A DNA stretch of 64,000 nt from Microlunatus phosphovorus NM-1 (GCF_000270245.1 NC_015635.1:4712001-4776000); one strand, 5' to 3'. Shown: positions 34,770-44,251, numbered from the stretch's first letter. The notes: a model not told the origin generated them from the sequence alone. Program-made: numbers and translations.

Positions 34770-36552
34770 ATACGAGGGCCGTCTGCCCGGGGCGGCCAAC
34801 GCCAACTCGAGCCGGCTGGGATCGGCTGCCAGGTCCTCGGGCGCCAAGCCCTGCACAGGCACGTGGGTGATCAGCGGGTGACAACGCCGAATGCCGTACT
34901 CACCGGCACTGAACAGTGCCTCGTGCAGCTTCTCACCGTGCCTCAAGCCGGTGAAGGTGATCTCGATCTCCTTGCCGGACTGGGAAACCAGACGCCGGGC
35001 CACGTCGAGGATCCGAACCGGCTCCCCCATGTCGAAGACCAGCACCTCCCCGGCCTCGCCGATCGCCCCGGCCTGGATCACCAGCTGGCAGGCTTCCGGA
35101 ACCGTCATGAAATAGCGGGTGATGTCCGGGTGGGTCACGGTCACCGGACCACCTCGGCGGATCTGTTCCATGAAGGAGTGCAGCACCGAACCACGACTCC
35201 CGAGGACGTTGCCGAACCGGACGGAGATATAGGTCCCGTGCGCGTTGGCGCTGTACCACGCCGTCAAACGTTCAGCGGTCCGCTTCGTCCGACCCAGGGT
35301 GCAGCTGGGGTCGGCGGCCTTGTCGGTCGACACATTGACGAAGTGGACGCAGCCGACCTTGCGCGCCGCCTCCAACACGTTCAGCGTCCCTTGGACATTG
35401 GTCTTCCAGCCCTCTTCTGGATACTGCTCCAACATCGGCAGGTGCTTCAGTGCGGCGGCGTGGAACACCACCTCCGGACGATGCAACGCGAAGACTTCCT
35501 CGATCACCTGGGCGTCGCGGATGTCGGCCAGCACCACGTCGGGGGTGTCCAGTAGACCTTTGCCATAGATCGACAACTGGACGGCGTGCAGCGCCGACTC
35601 GTCGCGATCGAGCATCACCAGCTCTTTCGGTCCGAACCGGTGCACCTGTCGTGCCAACTCGGATCCGATCGACCCGCCCGCGCCGGTGATCAGTACCACC
35701 CGATTGTTGAGATAGTCGGCGATCTCGGCCACGTCGGTGTGAATCTGCCGACGACCGAGAAGATCCTCCATGTCCACCTCGCGAATGTCGCTGAGATGGA
35801 CCTTTCGGCCAACCATCTCGTCCACCCGGGGGCAGCACCAGGAACCTCAGTCCCGCCGCCTCGACTAGTGAGGCGATCTCACGGACCAGCTCCGGCCCGG
35901 CATCGCTGATCGCCAGGATCACCGTCGTGGCGCCACGGCGCTCGGCTTCGGCGACCAGCTTCGAGCGCTCGCCGACGACCGGAACCCCCAGCAATCGCAG
36001 ATAGCGCTTGCTGCGGTCGTCGTCTATCAGACCGACGACGTGGAAGGGCGGATCCGCCTCCATCCGCAACAGCCGAACGAGCTGGTGTCCAGCATCGCCC
36101 GCACCGTAGATCAGCACTCGCTCGGCCTGTGTGTTGCCGCGAGTACCGGCGCGCGTGACGTACGCCCGATATCCCCACCGCCCGGCAGCCATCAGCAGCA
36201 ACGCGACCGGCGGAGTCAGCACGGCCGCCGCACGGGGAAAGACGTGGGTGCCGACGATGCCGAGGAAGATCACCCCGAGCAGCATCGAGACGAGCAGTGT
36301 GGAGGTGGCCAGACCAAGGGTCTCGTCGAAGCTGGCCGTCTTGTACCGCCCGCGGTACAGCATCATGAGCGCACCGATGATCACCTGCAGCACGCAGGCC
36401 AGCAACGCGTACTGGACGACAGCGATGTGCTGCACGTCGCTCAAGTTGAAGTTATAGCGGGAGCCGACCACGGCGGCCACAGCAAGGAGCCAGCTCGCGC
36501 AGTCCCACAGGACACGCACGAATTGACGCAGCAGCGGCCGATCACTCAGCAC
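34764..36552 (-). pseudogene. pglF: PglF/CapD-like UDP-GlcNAc 4,6-dehydratase with a frameshift
   Basis: Membrane-anchored nucleotide-sugar 4,6-dehydratase, the first step to bacillosamine-type sugars. The upstream part has four hydrophobic helices and a Rossmann region (VLIYGAGDAGHQLVRLL). The downstream part has the catalytic domain: TGAGGSIGSELARQV, then STDKAADPSCTLG. It then reads VRFGNVLGSRGSV. The two halves are in different frames and meet at about 35830, in LRFLVLPP then VDEMVGRKVHL. Removing one G from a C5-G3 run restores one frame of about 595 residues. It is a real frameshift or a sequence error. Start GTG at 36552 follows GGGGAG by 9 bases. Confidence 0.87.
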
Positions 36553-36839
36553 GACTGGGGGCTCCCCTCTTCGGCACTGCCCCCGCAGCGCTGCCTCAAA
36601 CCGGTTGGTCCTGGTTTGGTTTGCGCGCCATAGTAGCGAGATAGGCCGGGCTCCAGTCAAATTGGCACCAGGCTGTCACGTTCCTTCGCTCCTGCGCATT
36701 CTGGGTTGCTACGATCGCCTGAGCACTGGTGCAGCGACCCAGCTAGGGCCGTGCACTCGGGAGCAGTGCGATCCCGCCCGCACCAGCATCCCCGAATTCG
36801 AGTCCGTATGCATCTGCGCTCTGTCCAGCCGAGCCGACC

Positions 36840-37862
36840 ATGGTGAGCACGGAGTCTGACGACGGTCGACCTCCGCTGCGACGTCGACGCCGCGTGGTGC
36901 TCCCGATCATCCTGGTTGGCGTTGCCCTGGCGGTGGTCGGTGCGCTGGCGGTTGGTTCCGTCTACGCGCTGCGGGTGGATTCGGCAGTCAACCAGAACTT
37001 GCGACGGGTCGACGACCTGCCGGCGCAAGTACCCGCCGACCCGTCCGAAGCGCCACGGCCAGCGAAGAATTCCAACAGCCAGGCGGTCAACTACGTCTTG
37101 ATCGGATCTGACAGCAGGGACATCAGCAACGCCGGGGCGGGTCGAAGCGATGCCTTGATGGTGCTGCACCTGACCGGGGACCGTCGGGCCGCGTACCTGA
37201 TTTCCTTCCCGCGCGATATGTATGTGCCGATCCCCGGTCACGGAAAGGACAAGATCAACGCCGCGTTCGCTTACGGCGGCACCGCCCTGACCATCCGCAC
37301 ACTCGAAGGCTTGCTGGATGTCCGGATGGACCATGTCGCGGTGATCGACTTCGACGGGTTCGTCGGATTGACCGAGGATCTAGGTGGGGTCACCGTCTTC
37401 AACGAGCACCCCTCGGTCTCGGGCGGCTGGGCATTTCCGCTCGGAAAGGTCACGATTCGCGGCGAGCAAGCGTTGGCGTACGTCCGGGAACGCAAGCAAC
37501 TGCCTGGCGGCGATCTCGACCGTTCACAGCGACAGCGCGCGGTCGTCGCCGCGATCATCGGCAAGGGACTGAGTCGGCAGGTGATCACTGACCCAGATCA
37601 GTTCATCCGCTTCGCCGGGGGTGCCGCCCGCCACATTACCGTCGACCGACAGCTGAACGAGCGCGAGCTGCGGTCCACGGCGCTGTCGCTGCGGCTGACG
37701 CCGGATGATCTTCACCTGATCCAGGCGCCGATCCGTGGCTTCGGCACCTCGCCGACCAAGCAGAGCATCGACCTCGTTGACCAGGCCAAGCTGGACGAAC
37801 TGGCAGCAGCGATGCATGACGATCGGATGGCTGACTACCGGACCAAGTACCCGGAGGGATGA
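36840..37862 (+). CDS. LytR-CpsA-Psr (LCP) family glycopolymer ligase
   Basis: 340-residue membrane-anchored enzyme that transfers undecaprenyl-linked glycopolymers onto peptidoglycan. An Arg-rich N-terminus is followed by one helix (about 21-43). The LCP domain has GSDSRDISNAGAGRSDALMV, the Arg-Asp pair in SFPRDMYVPIPG and DLDRSQRQRAVV near 220. It acts outside the membrane. Standing at the end of the polysaccharide locus, it is the likely wall-attachment step for that glycan. ATG at 36840 is the only good start before the helix. Confidence 0.93.
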   Translation: MVSTESDDGRPPLRRRRRVVLPIILVGVALAVVGALAVGSVYALRVDSAVNQNLRRVDDLPAQVPADPSEAPRPAKNSNSQAVNYVLIGSDSRDISNAGAGRSDALMVLHLTGDRRAAYLISFPRDMYVPIPGHGKDKINAAFAYGGTALTIRTLEGLLDVRMDHVAVIDFDGFVGLTEDLGGVTVFNEHPSVSGGWAFPLGKVTIRGEQALAYVRERKQLPGGDLDRSQRQRAVVAAIIGKGLSRQVITDPDQFIRFAGGAARHITVDRQLNERELRSTALSLRLTPDDLHLIQAPIRGFGTSPTKQSIDLVDQAKLDELAAAMHDDRMADYRTKYPEG

Positions 37863-37922
37863 GGAACAGTCCCGGCGCTGGCACTGTTGGTGATGGAGCA
37901 ACCCAGCGAACAGGAGCAAGCG

Positions 37923-38558
37923 ATGTTGTTCTCCCAGCAGAAGGTCACCATGATCGATCCCGCCCGCGCCCTGCGCGGACGTGATCACTCGGTCTTGAAG
38001 GAGCCCACCTTCCACGAGGTCTTCGGCATCCCGGTCACCTCGGTCCCGAAGGGCTCGGAGGTCATCTATCTCGGTCTCGGCTGCTTCTGGGGTGCAGAGA
38101 AGCTCTACTGGAACACCCCTGGGGTGACCAACACCGCCTCGGGCTACGCGGGCGGGTTCACTCCGAACCCGACCTACGAGGAGGTTTGCAGCGCGCGGAC
38201 CGGTCACGCCGAGGTCGTCAAGGTCGTCTACGACCCGAGCAAGACTGATGTCGAGCAGCTGCTCAAGGTGTTCTTCGAGAACCACGACCCGACCACGGGC
38301 ATGCGGCAGGGCAACGACATCGGGACGCAATACCGCTCGGTGATCTACACCACGACGCCCGCTCAGCTGGAGGCCGCGACCAAGACCAGGGACGCGTTCC
38401 AGATCGAGTTCACCCGCGCCGGCTATCGGGCGATCACCACCGAGATCGCCCCGATCGAGGAGTTCTACTACGCCGAGGACTACCACCAGCAGTATCTGGA
38501 CCGGAACCCGTTTGGTTACTGCCCGGTGCACGCCACCGGAGTGACCTGCAACCCTTGA
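37923..38558 (+). CDS. msrA: Peptide-methionine (S)-S-oxide reductase
   Basis: Repairs methionine-S-sulfoxide in proteins. 211 residues. The active site [11 protein letters not shown] holds the catalytic Cys at about 54. [26 protein letters not shown] is the family core (short form GHAEVV). Resolving Cys residues lie in the C-terminal [16 protein letters not shown] at 37923 has AGGAG seven bases upstream. The last 19 codons are repeated in diverged form at 40777-40827, beyond the toxin gene, which suggests an insertion at this end of the gene. Confidence 0.95.
   Translation: MLFSQQKVTMIDPARALRGRDHSVLKEPTFHEVFGIPVTSVPKGSEVIYLGLGCFWGAEKLYWNTPGVTNTASGYAGGFTPNPTYEEVCSARTGHAEVVKVVYDPSKTDVEQLLKVFFENHDPTTGMRQGNDIGTQYRSVIYTTTPAQLEAATKTRDAFQIEFTRAGYRAITTEIAPIEEFYYAEDYHQQYLDRNPFGYCPVHATGVTCNP
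38502..38558. repeat. Left copy of the msrA 3'-end duplication
   Basis: The last 19 codons of msrA, including an 18-bp core TACTGCCCGGTGCACGCC at 38517-38534. The same core occurs at 40792-40809, with similar codons on both sides. The pair brackets the deaminase-toxin gene and may mark attachment sites. Confidence 0.65.
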
Positions 38559-38701
38559 GCGGCCGTCCACGCTGTTTCAACATCAAACCGGGCGCGTGGC
38601 GTCGCTGAGCGACCTGCTCACTCATCCGGATGATCAGCCGACGCGGCCCCAGACATCGAACAGCCCACAGAAACGACCTGATCAAGGAGGCGGCTCTGGG
38701 C

Positions 38702-40594
38702 TCAGGGCGTGGCAGCGCCGGTGAGCACTCGCAGCTCCGGCACCGTTCTGGCGAGTCGCTCAAGAATGCCGCGGCAGTGCAGACAGGCGGCGAAGTGCCC
38801 ACCGGGCCCAGCCCGAACGGTGGCGACGCCGCCGACTCTGCCGCCGGTAAGAAGCGCGTCGTTGACGGCGAGTATCTCCGCGTGTGTGCCAGGGAGGGAT
38901 CCGGCGTACGAACGCCCGCCGCCTGGAGTCGTCCCGACGCCCGGGAGCTCAAGCCCCCCACCGACATATTCCTGGATTGCGTGTCTCATGCGTGGATCGA
39001 GACCCGAAGACCCACCGTGCTGCCGATATGCGCGTTCCAGCCACGATACGTATCGAGCTGGGTCGCTCACCCGCAGCACCGATGCGTCGGCAGGACCCTC
39101 CAGAATCTCGAGGTCGCGCAGACGCCGTGTGACCCGGCGCTGCGCATCGCCGGAATAGAGGTTGTCCCGGATATGAGGCCCCGACGCACCTCGGGCCGCC
39201 GCCGTCGCGGGGTTGCCGCCGCCGCCCGACCGGACGGCCTCGGCATAGTCGGTCAGTGTGTCGGTTTCGCTGCGTAGGGGGCCACGGCCGACCGACGTCG
39301 GGACCTCCCCCGGGACCTCGGGAAGCCAGCCGTGGGTGAAGTCATCATCGAGCCCTTCTGCCGTATAGCCGCGCAGTCGCGGACGACCGCGCGTTTCGGG
39401 GACCTCAGGAGTCGGGAGACGGCGCAGTCGGCGAGCGACCGCCTCAGCCAGCCGCGCCAGCCTCGGAAACCGCCTGAGGATGGGCAGCAGCCGCGCGGAC
39501 AGCCGCGCGAAGACCGCAGCGGCGGCGAGTTCGGGTAGACCGATGAAGGAACAGATCGTGTACACGATCGCCGGTCCCACGATCTCGCCGACGCGGTAGG
39601 TGAACTCGAAGACTCCCGCGCGCGAGAGGCGCACGAGCTCGGCACCCCAGCCGCGGCCGATCTCTTCACCGATGATCCGGCCGGCCTCCCGGCCCTCAGG
39701 TGATACGACCACCTCCAGGATCGCGGCCGCTTGGGTAAGGATCTCGTCGATATTGACGACCAACTCGTAGGCGCCGCGGATCGACTCGACGACATCCGAG
39801 CCGATCCCTACCGCCGTGCCCGCGAGAAAGACCGGCGGGAACACCGCATTCAGGATCGTGCTCTCGAGCATCCGCTGGGCAAGGTCCTCGGCAGCCTGCG
39901 GACTCACCGAGGAAGACACGCCGAGATAGAGCCCGCGTACGAGCCCGTCGACGGAGTTCATCACGTGTGCCAACGGTTCGAGGAGTGGACTGACAGCCTG
40001 GCCCGCTATCGGCAGCAGGATGCCGGGACCGCGCATCCCGTACGGCCCACGCCGTGGCGAGCTCAGTGCCCGCAGCGTCCGTGACGGATCCTCGTGCGGC
40101 GCGGAGGGCCGAGGCCGGTCGGCGGCGCCAAGAAGGGTCTGCAGTCGCTCCCGGGGGAGGATCGGGGAGAGGACCTCAGTCACCGGAACCAGATTGTCCG
40201 GGTCGGTGAGATCCACCCCACGCAACTCGGCCACGACAGCGTCGTAGAGACCTGCCTGGCTGTACGGCATCAGGGAGAGTCGGCGCAGCTGATCGAGGTG
40301 ATCGTCCAGCCGCGGATCGCGGACGCGCTGCACCGTCGGCTGGGACGCGGGACCGCGCGCCCTTGCACCGGTGCCGGCGAGAAGCAGCAGTGCCGCCTGA
40401 TTGCCAGCGATCCGCTGCACGCTGAGCAGGTCAATGCCACGTGACCTGCCGACCTGGACCCAGCCGGCGGATGGGGCGGTGGTCTGCACTGCCGGAGCCT
40501 GGACGCCCTGCGCGCACCCGTCGCCGGGCCGCGCAACAGCCGCGACATGCGGTCCAGCCTGGTCGCGCACAACGTCGTAGGGCGATCCGGTCAT
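38702..40594 (-). CDS. Putative polymorphic/eCIS-loaded toxin with C-terminal deaminase-like domain
   Basis: 630-residue protein. Residues 56-72 read LLSVQRIAGNQAALLLL, followed by a VQR at 88-90. This L-Q-R-x-A-G-N-x-A pattern is the leader seen in proteins loaded into extracellular contractile injection systems. The middle (about 190-400) is Ala/Leu-rich with several amphipathic or hydrophobic stretches. The C-terminal 65 residues hold His571-Ala-Glu573 and Cys604-Leu-His-Cys607, the zinc and proton-shuttle layout of the deaminase superfamily, closest by eye to the YwqJ group. It probably deaminates a nucleotide or nucleic acid in a rival cell. ATG at 40594 has AAGGGAG five bases upstream. 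No immunity gene is adjacent. Confidence 0.7.
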   Translation of the reverse strand: MTGSPYDVVRDQAGPHVAAVARPGDGCAQGVQAPAVQTTAPSAGWVQVGRSRGIDLLSVQRIAGNQAALLLLAGTGARARGPASQPTVQRVRDPRLDDHLDQLRRLSLMPYSQAGLYDAVVAELRGVDLTDPDNLVPVTEVLSPILPRERLQTLLGAADRPRPSAPHEDPSRTLRALSSPRRGPYGMRGPGILLPIAGQAVSPLLEPLAHVMNSVDGLVRGLYLGVSSSVSPQAAEDLAQRMLESTILNAVFPPVFLAGTAVGIGSDVVESIRGAYELVVNIDEILTQAAAILEVVVSPEGREAGRIIGEEIGRGWGAELVRLSRAGVFEFTYRVGEIVGPAIVYTICSFIGLPELAAAAVFARLSARLLPILRRFPRLARLAEAVARRLRRLPTPEVPETRGRPRLRGYTAEGLDDDFTHGWLPEVPGEVPTSVGRGPLRSETDTLTDYAEAVRSGGGGNPATAAARGASGPHIRDNLYSGDAQRRVTRRLRDLEILEGPADASVLRVSDPARYVSWLERAYRQHGGSSGLDPRMRHAIQEYVGGGLELPGVGTTPGGGRSYAGSLPGTHAEILAVNDALLTGGRVGGVATVRAGPGGHFAACLHCRGILERLARTVPELRVLTGAATP

Positions 40595-40776
40595 GTCGTC
40601 TCCCTTGCCGGCTCACCGAGTCAGCAGATCTCAAGACTCCCACTCCACGCCGCTGAGCCGCATCGCATGGGTGCAGCCTTGTGGGAATCCGAGGCTGCCC
40701 GATAGGGAAACGAGTCCAACTGGTCACGAAAGGCGACCGCAGGCGTTCCTTGCCAAGCAGCACTACGGTGACTATT

Positions 40777-40827
40777 CGGAATCCCTTCGGCTACTGCCCG
40801 GTGCACGCCGGGGTGACCTGCGGCTGA
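40777..40827 (+). pseudogene. Orphan msrA 3' fragment, right copy of the duplication
   Basis: Codons for [16 protein letters not shown] and a TGA stand alone between the toxin gene and the channel gene. They mirror the real msrA end at 38502-38558, with an exact 18-bp core and about 80% identity around it. Upstream bases do not match msrA. This is what remains of an msrA end displaced by an insertion of about 2.27 kb. Confidence 0.75.
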
Positions 40828-40853
40828 GTCGCCTCAGCCTCGATCCACTCAAA

Positions 40854-42650
40854 TCACCGGTTCATCGACTTGCCGGTGAGCTTGCGCCAGACGAGGCCGG
40901 CCGGCACCCGCTCGCCGAGCAGCACGTACATGGCGGTCGCGTCCACGATCATGGTGCCCTCCAGCTCCCGTCGCTCCGATCCGGCACCGGCGAAGAGCAG
41001 CTGGTCATCGGGTTCCAACACCAGGTCGAGCGTCGGGGTGAGGGTCGCCTCCCCACCGCGAAGCAACAGCAACGGCACCACGTGCAGCTGCCGCTCCCGG
41101 CCCTCCGGGTTGCGCAGCAGGTCGCCGAGGGTGACCTTCCGCTGGGCCAGCCAGCCATGCAACGCCGGGGCCTGACGGTCGTTCAGTGTCACGGTCCACA
41201 GTGCGGGCAACTCCTCACCGCAGTGGATCAGCAACTGTTGCACGATCTCGGCCGACCAGGCGTCGCCCTGCCGGGGAATGCCCTGGATGAAACGCCACAG
41301 CAGCGGAGTGCTGACCTGCGCGTAGACCTCATGGGCGACGACCTCGGTCGGCACCAGGAGCGCGTCCAACTTCATCGCCTCGAACAGCGCTGCGCTGGCG
41401 GGCCGGTTCTGCCTCGCCGCCAGGAACAGGTTCGGGTTGATCCTTCGGGCATTGGCCAGCATCGACAGATTCGTCGTGTCGTCGTCGGTGCCGGCAACCA
41501 GCCCGACCGCGGTGTCCAGGTCGGCCTTGGCGAGCACGCTCTCCGTGGCGGCATCGCCGATGATCACCTCCGAGCCGTGACCGGCCCCTTCGGCGCTGTC
41601 GATGATCGTCACCTCCAGACCCGCTGCGCGCAGGTCGGAGGTCAGTTCGTGCCCGAATCGTCCGTACCCGCACATCACCCAGCGCCCCACCGCCGGCGGT
41701 GCGCCGCGCGTCGGCACCGCGGCGCCTGGACCTGCTTCCAGCCAGGTCAGCAGCTGGTACGAGGCCGGCGCATGCAGCGCCAGCTGCAGGTGGTCGCCGA
41801 AGCGGTCGAAGGGATTCACGATCGACGGCGACCCGAAGGCCTCCATCCGTCGGGCGACGCTGGCCGACACCGTACGAGCGATCACCGGGAGATCCGGCCG
41901 GATCAGCGTCGCGGCGATCGTCACCGCCAGGTTCGTGTGGTCGTCGTTGGTGAGGGCGAGGACTCCCATGCAGTGCGGATGGGACAGACCGGCGATGTTG
42001 AGGTGGTGGGGGTTGGAGGCATCGGTGGCCAGGCCCGGGATGTCGGCATGGTAGGACTCCAGTTCGAGTGCGTCGATCCGGTCCTCGGAGTGGTCGATGA
42101 CCACGACCTGCTGACCGAGCGCGTCGAAGGCCTTCACCAACAGCTCACCGGCGCGGCCGTAGCCGGCGACCAGGAGGAACGGCGACCGCAGCCGAGCGAC
42201 CTTGCGAGTGAAGCGCTGGAGGGCCAGGGCATAGCGAAACGCCCGGTCCTGGAGGAGGGTCAGCAACGAGCCGATGGCGTACGCCCAGCCGACCACGGAC
42301 AGATAGATCGAGAACGTCACCCAGAGCCGCTGCGCAGCCGTGAACTCCCAGGGCAGCTCACCGAAGCCGATCGTCGTCGCCGTGTAGCTCATGAAGTAGA
42401 AGGCGTCGAACAGGGTCATCCGCGCCTGCTCGCCGTCGTCGTTGACCCCGGGGATGAGAGCCAGGCCGAGGACACTGATGCTGAAGATCACGATCAGGAC
42501 GATCAGCGGTCGGCGCATCCGCCGCATGATCAAGAAGATGGTCGCCGTCGCCCGGTCGGCGAACTCCAGGTGCGTCCGGGAGACGGCTGCGTCCTGCCGT
42601 CGACGGGAGCCGAAGAGCTGCTGCCAGAAGATCAGCAACGGGCTGCCCAT
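40854..42650 (-). CDS. Potassium channel with two TrkA-N (RCK) domains
   Basis: 598-residue ion channel. Two membrane helices (about 47-65 and 105-130) flank a pore loop with the selectivity filter TTIGFGE (about 92-98). Two NAD-binding RCK units follow, VAGYGRAGELLVKAFDALG from about 160 and VMCGYGRFGHELTSDL from about 325, then two TrkA-C-like ends. It should carry potassium under control of nucleotides or ions. The next gene, 11 bp upstream on this strand, encodes a small membrane protein, so the two form an operon. Confidence 0.9.
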   Translation of the reverse strand: MGSPLLIFWQQLFGSRRRQDAAVSRTHLEFADRATATIFLIMRRMRRPLIVLIVIFSISVLGLALIPGVNDDGEQARMTLFDAFYFMSYTATTIGFGELPWEFTAAQRLWVTFSIYLSVVGWAYAIGSLLTLLQDRAFRYALALQRFTRKVARLRSPFLLVAGYGRAGELLVKAFDALGQQVVVIDHSEDRIDALELESYHADIPGLATDASNPHHLNIAGLSHPHCMGVLALTNDDHTNLAVTIAATLIRPDLPVIARTVSASVARRMEAFGSPSIVNPFDRFGDHLQLALHAPASYQLLTWLEAGPGAAVPTRGAPPAVGRWVMCGYGRFGHELTSDLRAAGLEVTIIDSAEGAGHGSEVIIGDAATESVLAKADLDTAVGLVAGTDDDTTNLSMLANARRINPNLFLAARQNRPASAALFEAMKLDALLVPTEVVAHEVYAQVSTPLLWRFIQGIPRQGDAWSAEIVQQLLIHCGEELPALWTVTLNDRQAPALHGWLAQRKVTLGDLLRNPEGRERQLHVVPLLLLRGGEATLTPTLDLVLEPDDQLLFAGAGSERRELEGTMIVDATAMYVLLGERVPAGLVWRKLTGKSMNR

Positions 42651-42661
42651 GGCCTGTGTCC

Positions 42662-43048
42662 TCAGCTGCGGTGGAAGGTGATGGTCTCGGTGAGCAGCAG
42701 GACGACCGACACCAGGTTGGCCAGCAGCGCGCCACCGGACAGCGACACGACGCTGGCGAGGTGCCCTGGGGTCAGGCCCTCCGCGACCACCTGGGTAGCC
42801 CAGATCCAGACGACGAAGGCCGCGATCAGCTGGAGATCGGCCACCAGGCTGGTGGCCAGATGGACCGCACCGAGCTGGGTCCGATCGCCGAACTTCAGCA
42901 CCGTGGTGATCAGGCTGACCACGATCGCGGCGAAGAGTTCGAAGACGTTGTGCTGCGCGGGGTCAGTGAGGGGACCGATGAAGAACCCGAAGTTGAGAGT
43001 CGCGGCAAGCAGCACGAAGAAGCCGAAGATCACCTTCTCGAGGTTCAT
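42662..43048 (-). CDS. Small membrane protein, DUF6394-like
   Basis: 128-residue protein with four hydrophobic segments. The conserved look of MNLEKVIFGFFVLLAATLNF and GDRTQLGAVHLATSLVADLQL agrees with the DUF6394 family as I recall it. ATG at 43048 is chosen over the upstream in-frame GTG because GGACGG lies six bases before it and the family starts here. It precedes the RCK channel gene by 11 bp, so it may be a channel partner; that is inference. Confidence 0.65.
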   Translation of the reverse strand: MNLEKVIFGFFVLLAATLNFGFFIGPLTDPAQHNVFELFAAIVVSLITTVLKFGDRTQLGAVHLATSLVADLQLIAAFVVWIWATQVVAEGLTPGHLASVVSLSGGALLANLVSVVLLLTETITFHRS

Positions 43049-43206
43049 ACTGTTCCGTCCCGGCCGGGGCTCAGCCTGGTCCACCACCCATTCTTACTGG
43101 GGTCACCCTACTGGGGTCACTCGTTCACCACGGGTAGCGGCGCCGTCAGCCTCCCCAGCAGTCCGTCTGGCTGGGCGGAGAGCAGTGCCGGTCAAAGGGG
43201 CACCGG

Positions 43207-44094
43207 TCAGAGGGCGCCGGAGGCAAAGGTGTCGCAGGTGTTCGGGTCCCCGGAGTTGAAGCCCTGCATCAGCCACTTCTGCCGCTGCTCCGCCGAGCCG
43301 TGCGTCCAGCTCTCCGGCCGCACCTGACCCTGCATCCGCTTCTGGATCCGGTCATCGCCGACCGCCGCAGCCGCGTCGACGGCGCGTCGGAGGTCGTCGC
43401 GGGTGACCTCGGCGATCGGGCTCTGCGGGTCGTTGGCCGCGTGCTTGAGCCAGACGCCGGCGTAGCAGTCGGCCTGCAGCTCCAGTCGTACGCCGCCGGA
43501 CTTGGGCCCGGTCTGACCGGCCCCCTGGGACTGCACCTTGCCCATCACCCCGGTCAGGTTCTGGATGTGGTGACCGAACTCGTGAGCGAACACGTACGCC
43601 TCCGCAGCGTCGCCGCCCTGGGCGCCGAGCTGGCTGGTCAGCTGGTCGAAGAAGGCCGTGTCCAGATAGACCGTGGTGTCGCCCGGACAGTAGAACGGGC
43701 CCACTGCCGAGGTTGCGGTGCCGCAGGCGGTCGACACCTGACCCGTGAACGGGATCACCTGGATCTTGCGATAGCCGACGTAAGCCTGCGCCCAGTAGGA
43801 CTGGATGGAGTTGGTGTACGCCACGAACCGGCAGTCACGGTCGCGGGCGATATCGGCGCCGGTCTTGCACTGCTCGTACGTGGACGCCTGCGAAGCGGGC
43901 GCCTGGTCCGACTCAGCCTGCGGACCGGAGGCGCCGAGCAGATCATCGGGGTTGAGGCCGAAGAGCAGCGCGAGGATGAGCACCACTAGCCCAGCACCGC
44001 CACCGAGAGCGACCTTGCCGCCACGGCCCCGCCCACCACCGCGGGCGCTGCCCATCTGCGAGGCATCCAGCTGTGCGTTGTCGCGGTATTTCAC
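43207..44094 (-). CDS. Neutral zinc metallopeptidase (YpfJ family)
   Basis: 295-residue membrane-anchored peptidase (PF04228). A Gly/Arg-rich N-terminus, one helix (about 27-47), and an outside domain with the zinc motif HEFGHH (about 168-173). The third ligand Glu lies in LELQADCYAGVWL. Six or more Cys suggest disulfides. GTG at 44094 starts the KYRDNAQLDASQM sequence typical of the family. The substrate is unknown. It diverges from the monooxygenase operon at 44252. Confidence 0.9.
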   Translation of the reverse strand: MKYRDNAQLDASQMGSARGGGRGRGGKVALGGGAGLVVLILALLFGLNPDDLLGASGPQAESDQAPASQASTYEQCKTGADIARDRDCRFVAYTNSIQSYWAQAYVGYRKIQVIPFTGQVSTACGTATSAVGPFYCPGDTTVYLDTAFFDQLTSQLGAQGGDAAEAYVFAHEFGHHIQNLTGVMGKVQSQGAGQTGPKSGGVRLELQADCYAGVWLKHAANDPQSPIAEVTRDDLRRAVDAAAAVGDDRIQKRMQGQVRPESWTHGSAEQRQKWLMQGFNSGDPNTCDTFASGAL

Positions 44095-44217
44095 TGTGCA
44101 TTCCTCACTCGCTAGGGGTGCTCCTCACAGGCTTGATCGAAGCGTAGACCGGCGGGGCACGTCAGCGGGCGCCCCGGGAATACTGGCGCCGCACGCACGT
44201 TGCACCCTTCGATAGTT

Positions 44218-44232
44218 GAAATGTAAACTTTC
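44218..44232. promoter_or_regulatory. Short AT-rich inverted repeat before the monooxygenase operon
   Basis: GAAATGTAAACTTTC has GAAA/TTTC arms and lies 20 bp before the ATG at 44252, in the divergent promoter. It stands out in AT content. It may be an operator; no regulator gene is adjacent. Confidence 0.35.
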
Positions 44233-44251
44233 ACCCTGAGGAGGGTGTTCC

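Noticed and set aside
40593-43259. An 888-codon plus-strand frame
   Set aside because: It is antisense to the potassium channel and small membrane protein, and its composition is typical of shadow translation.
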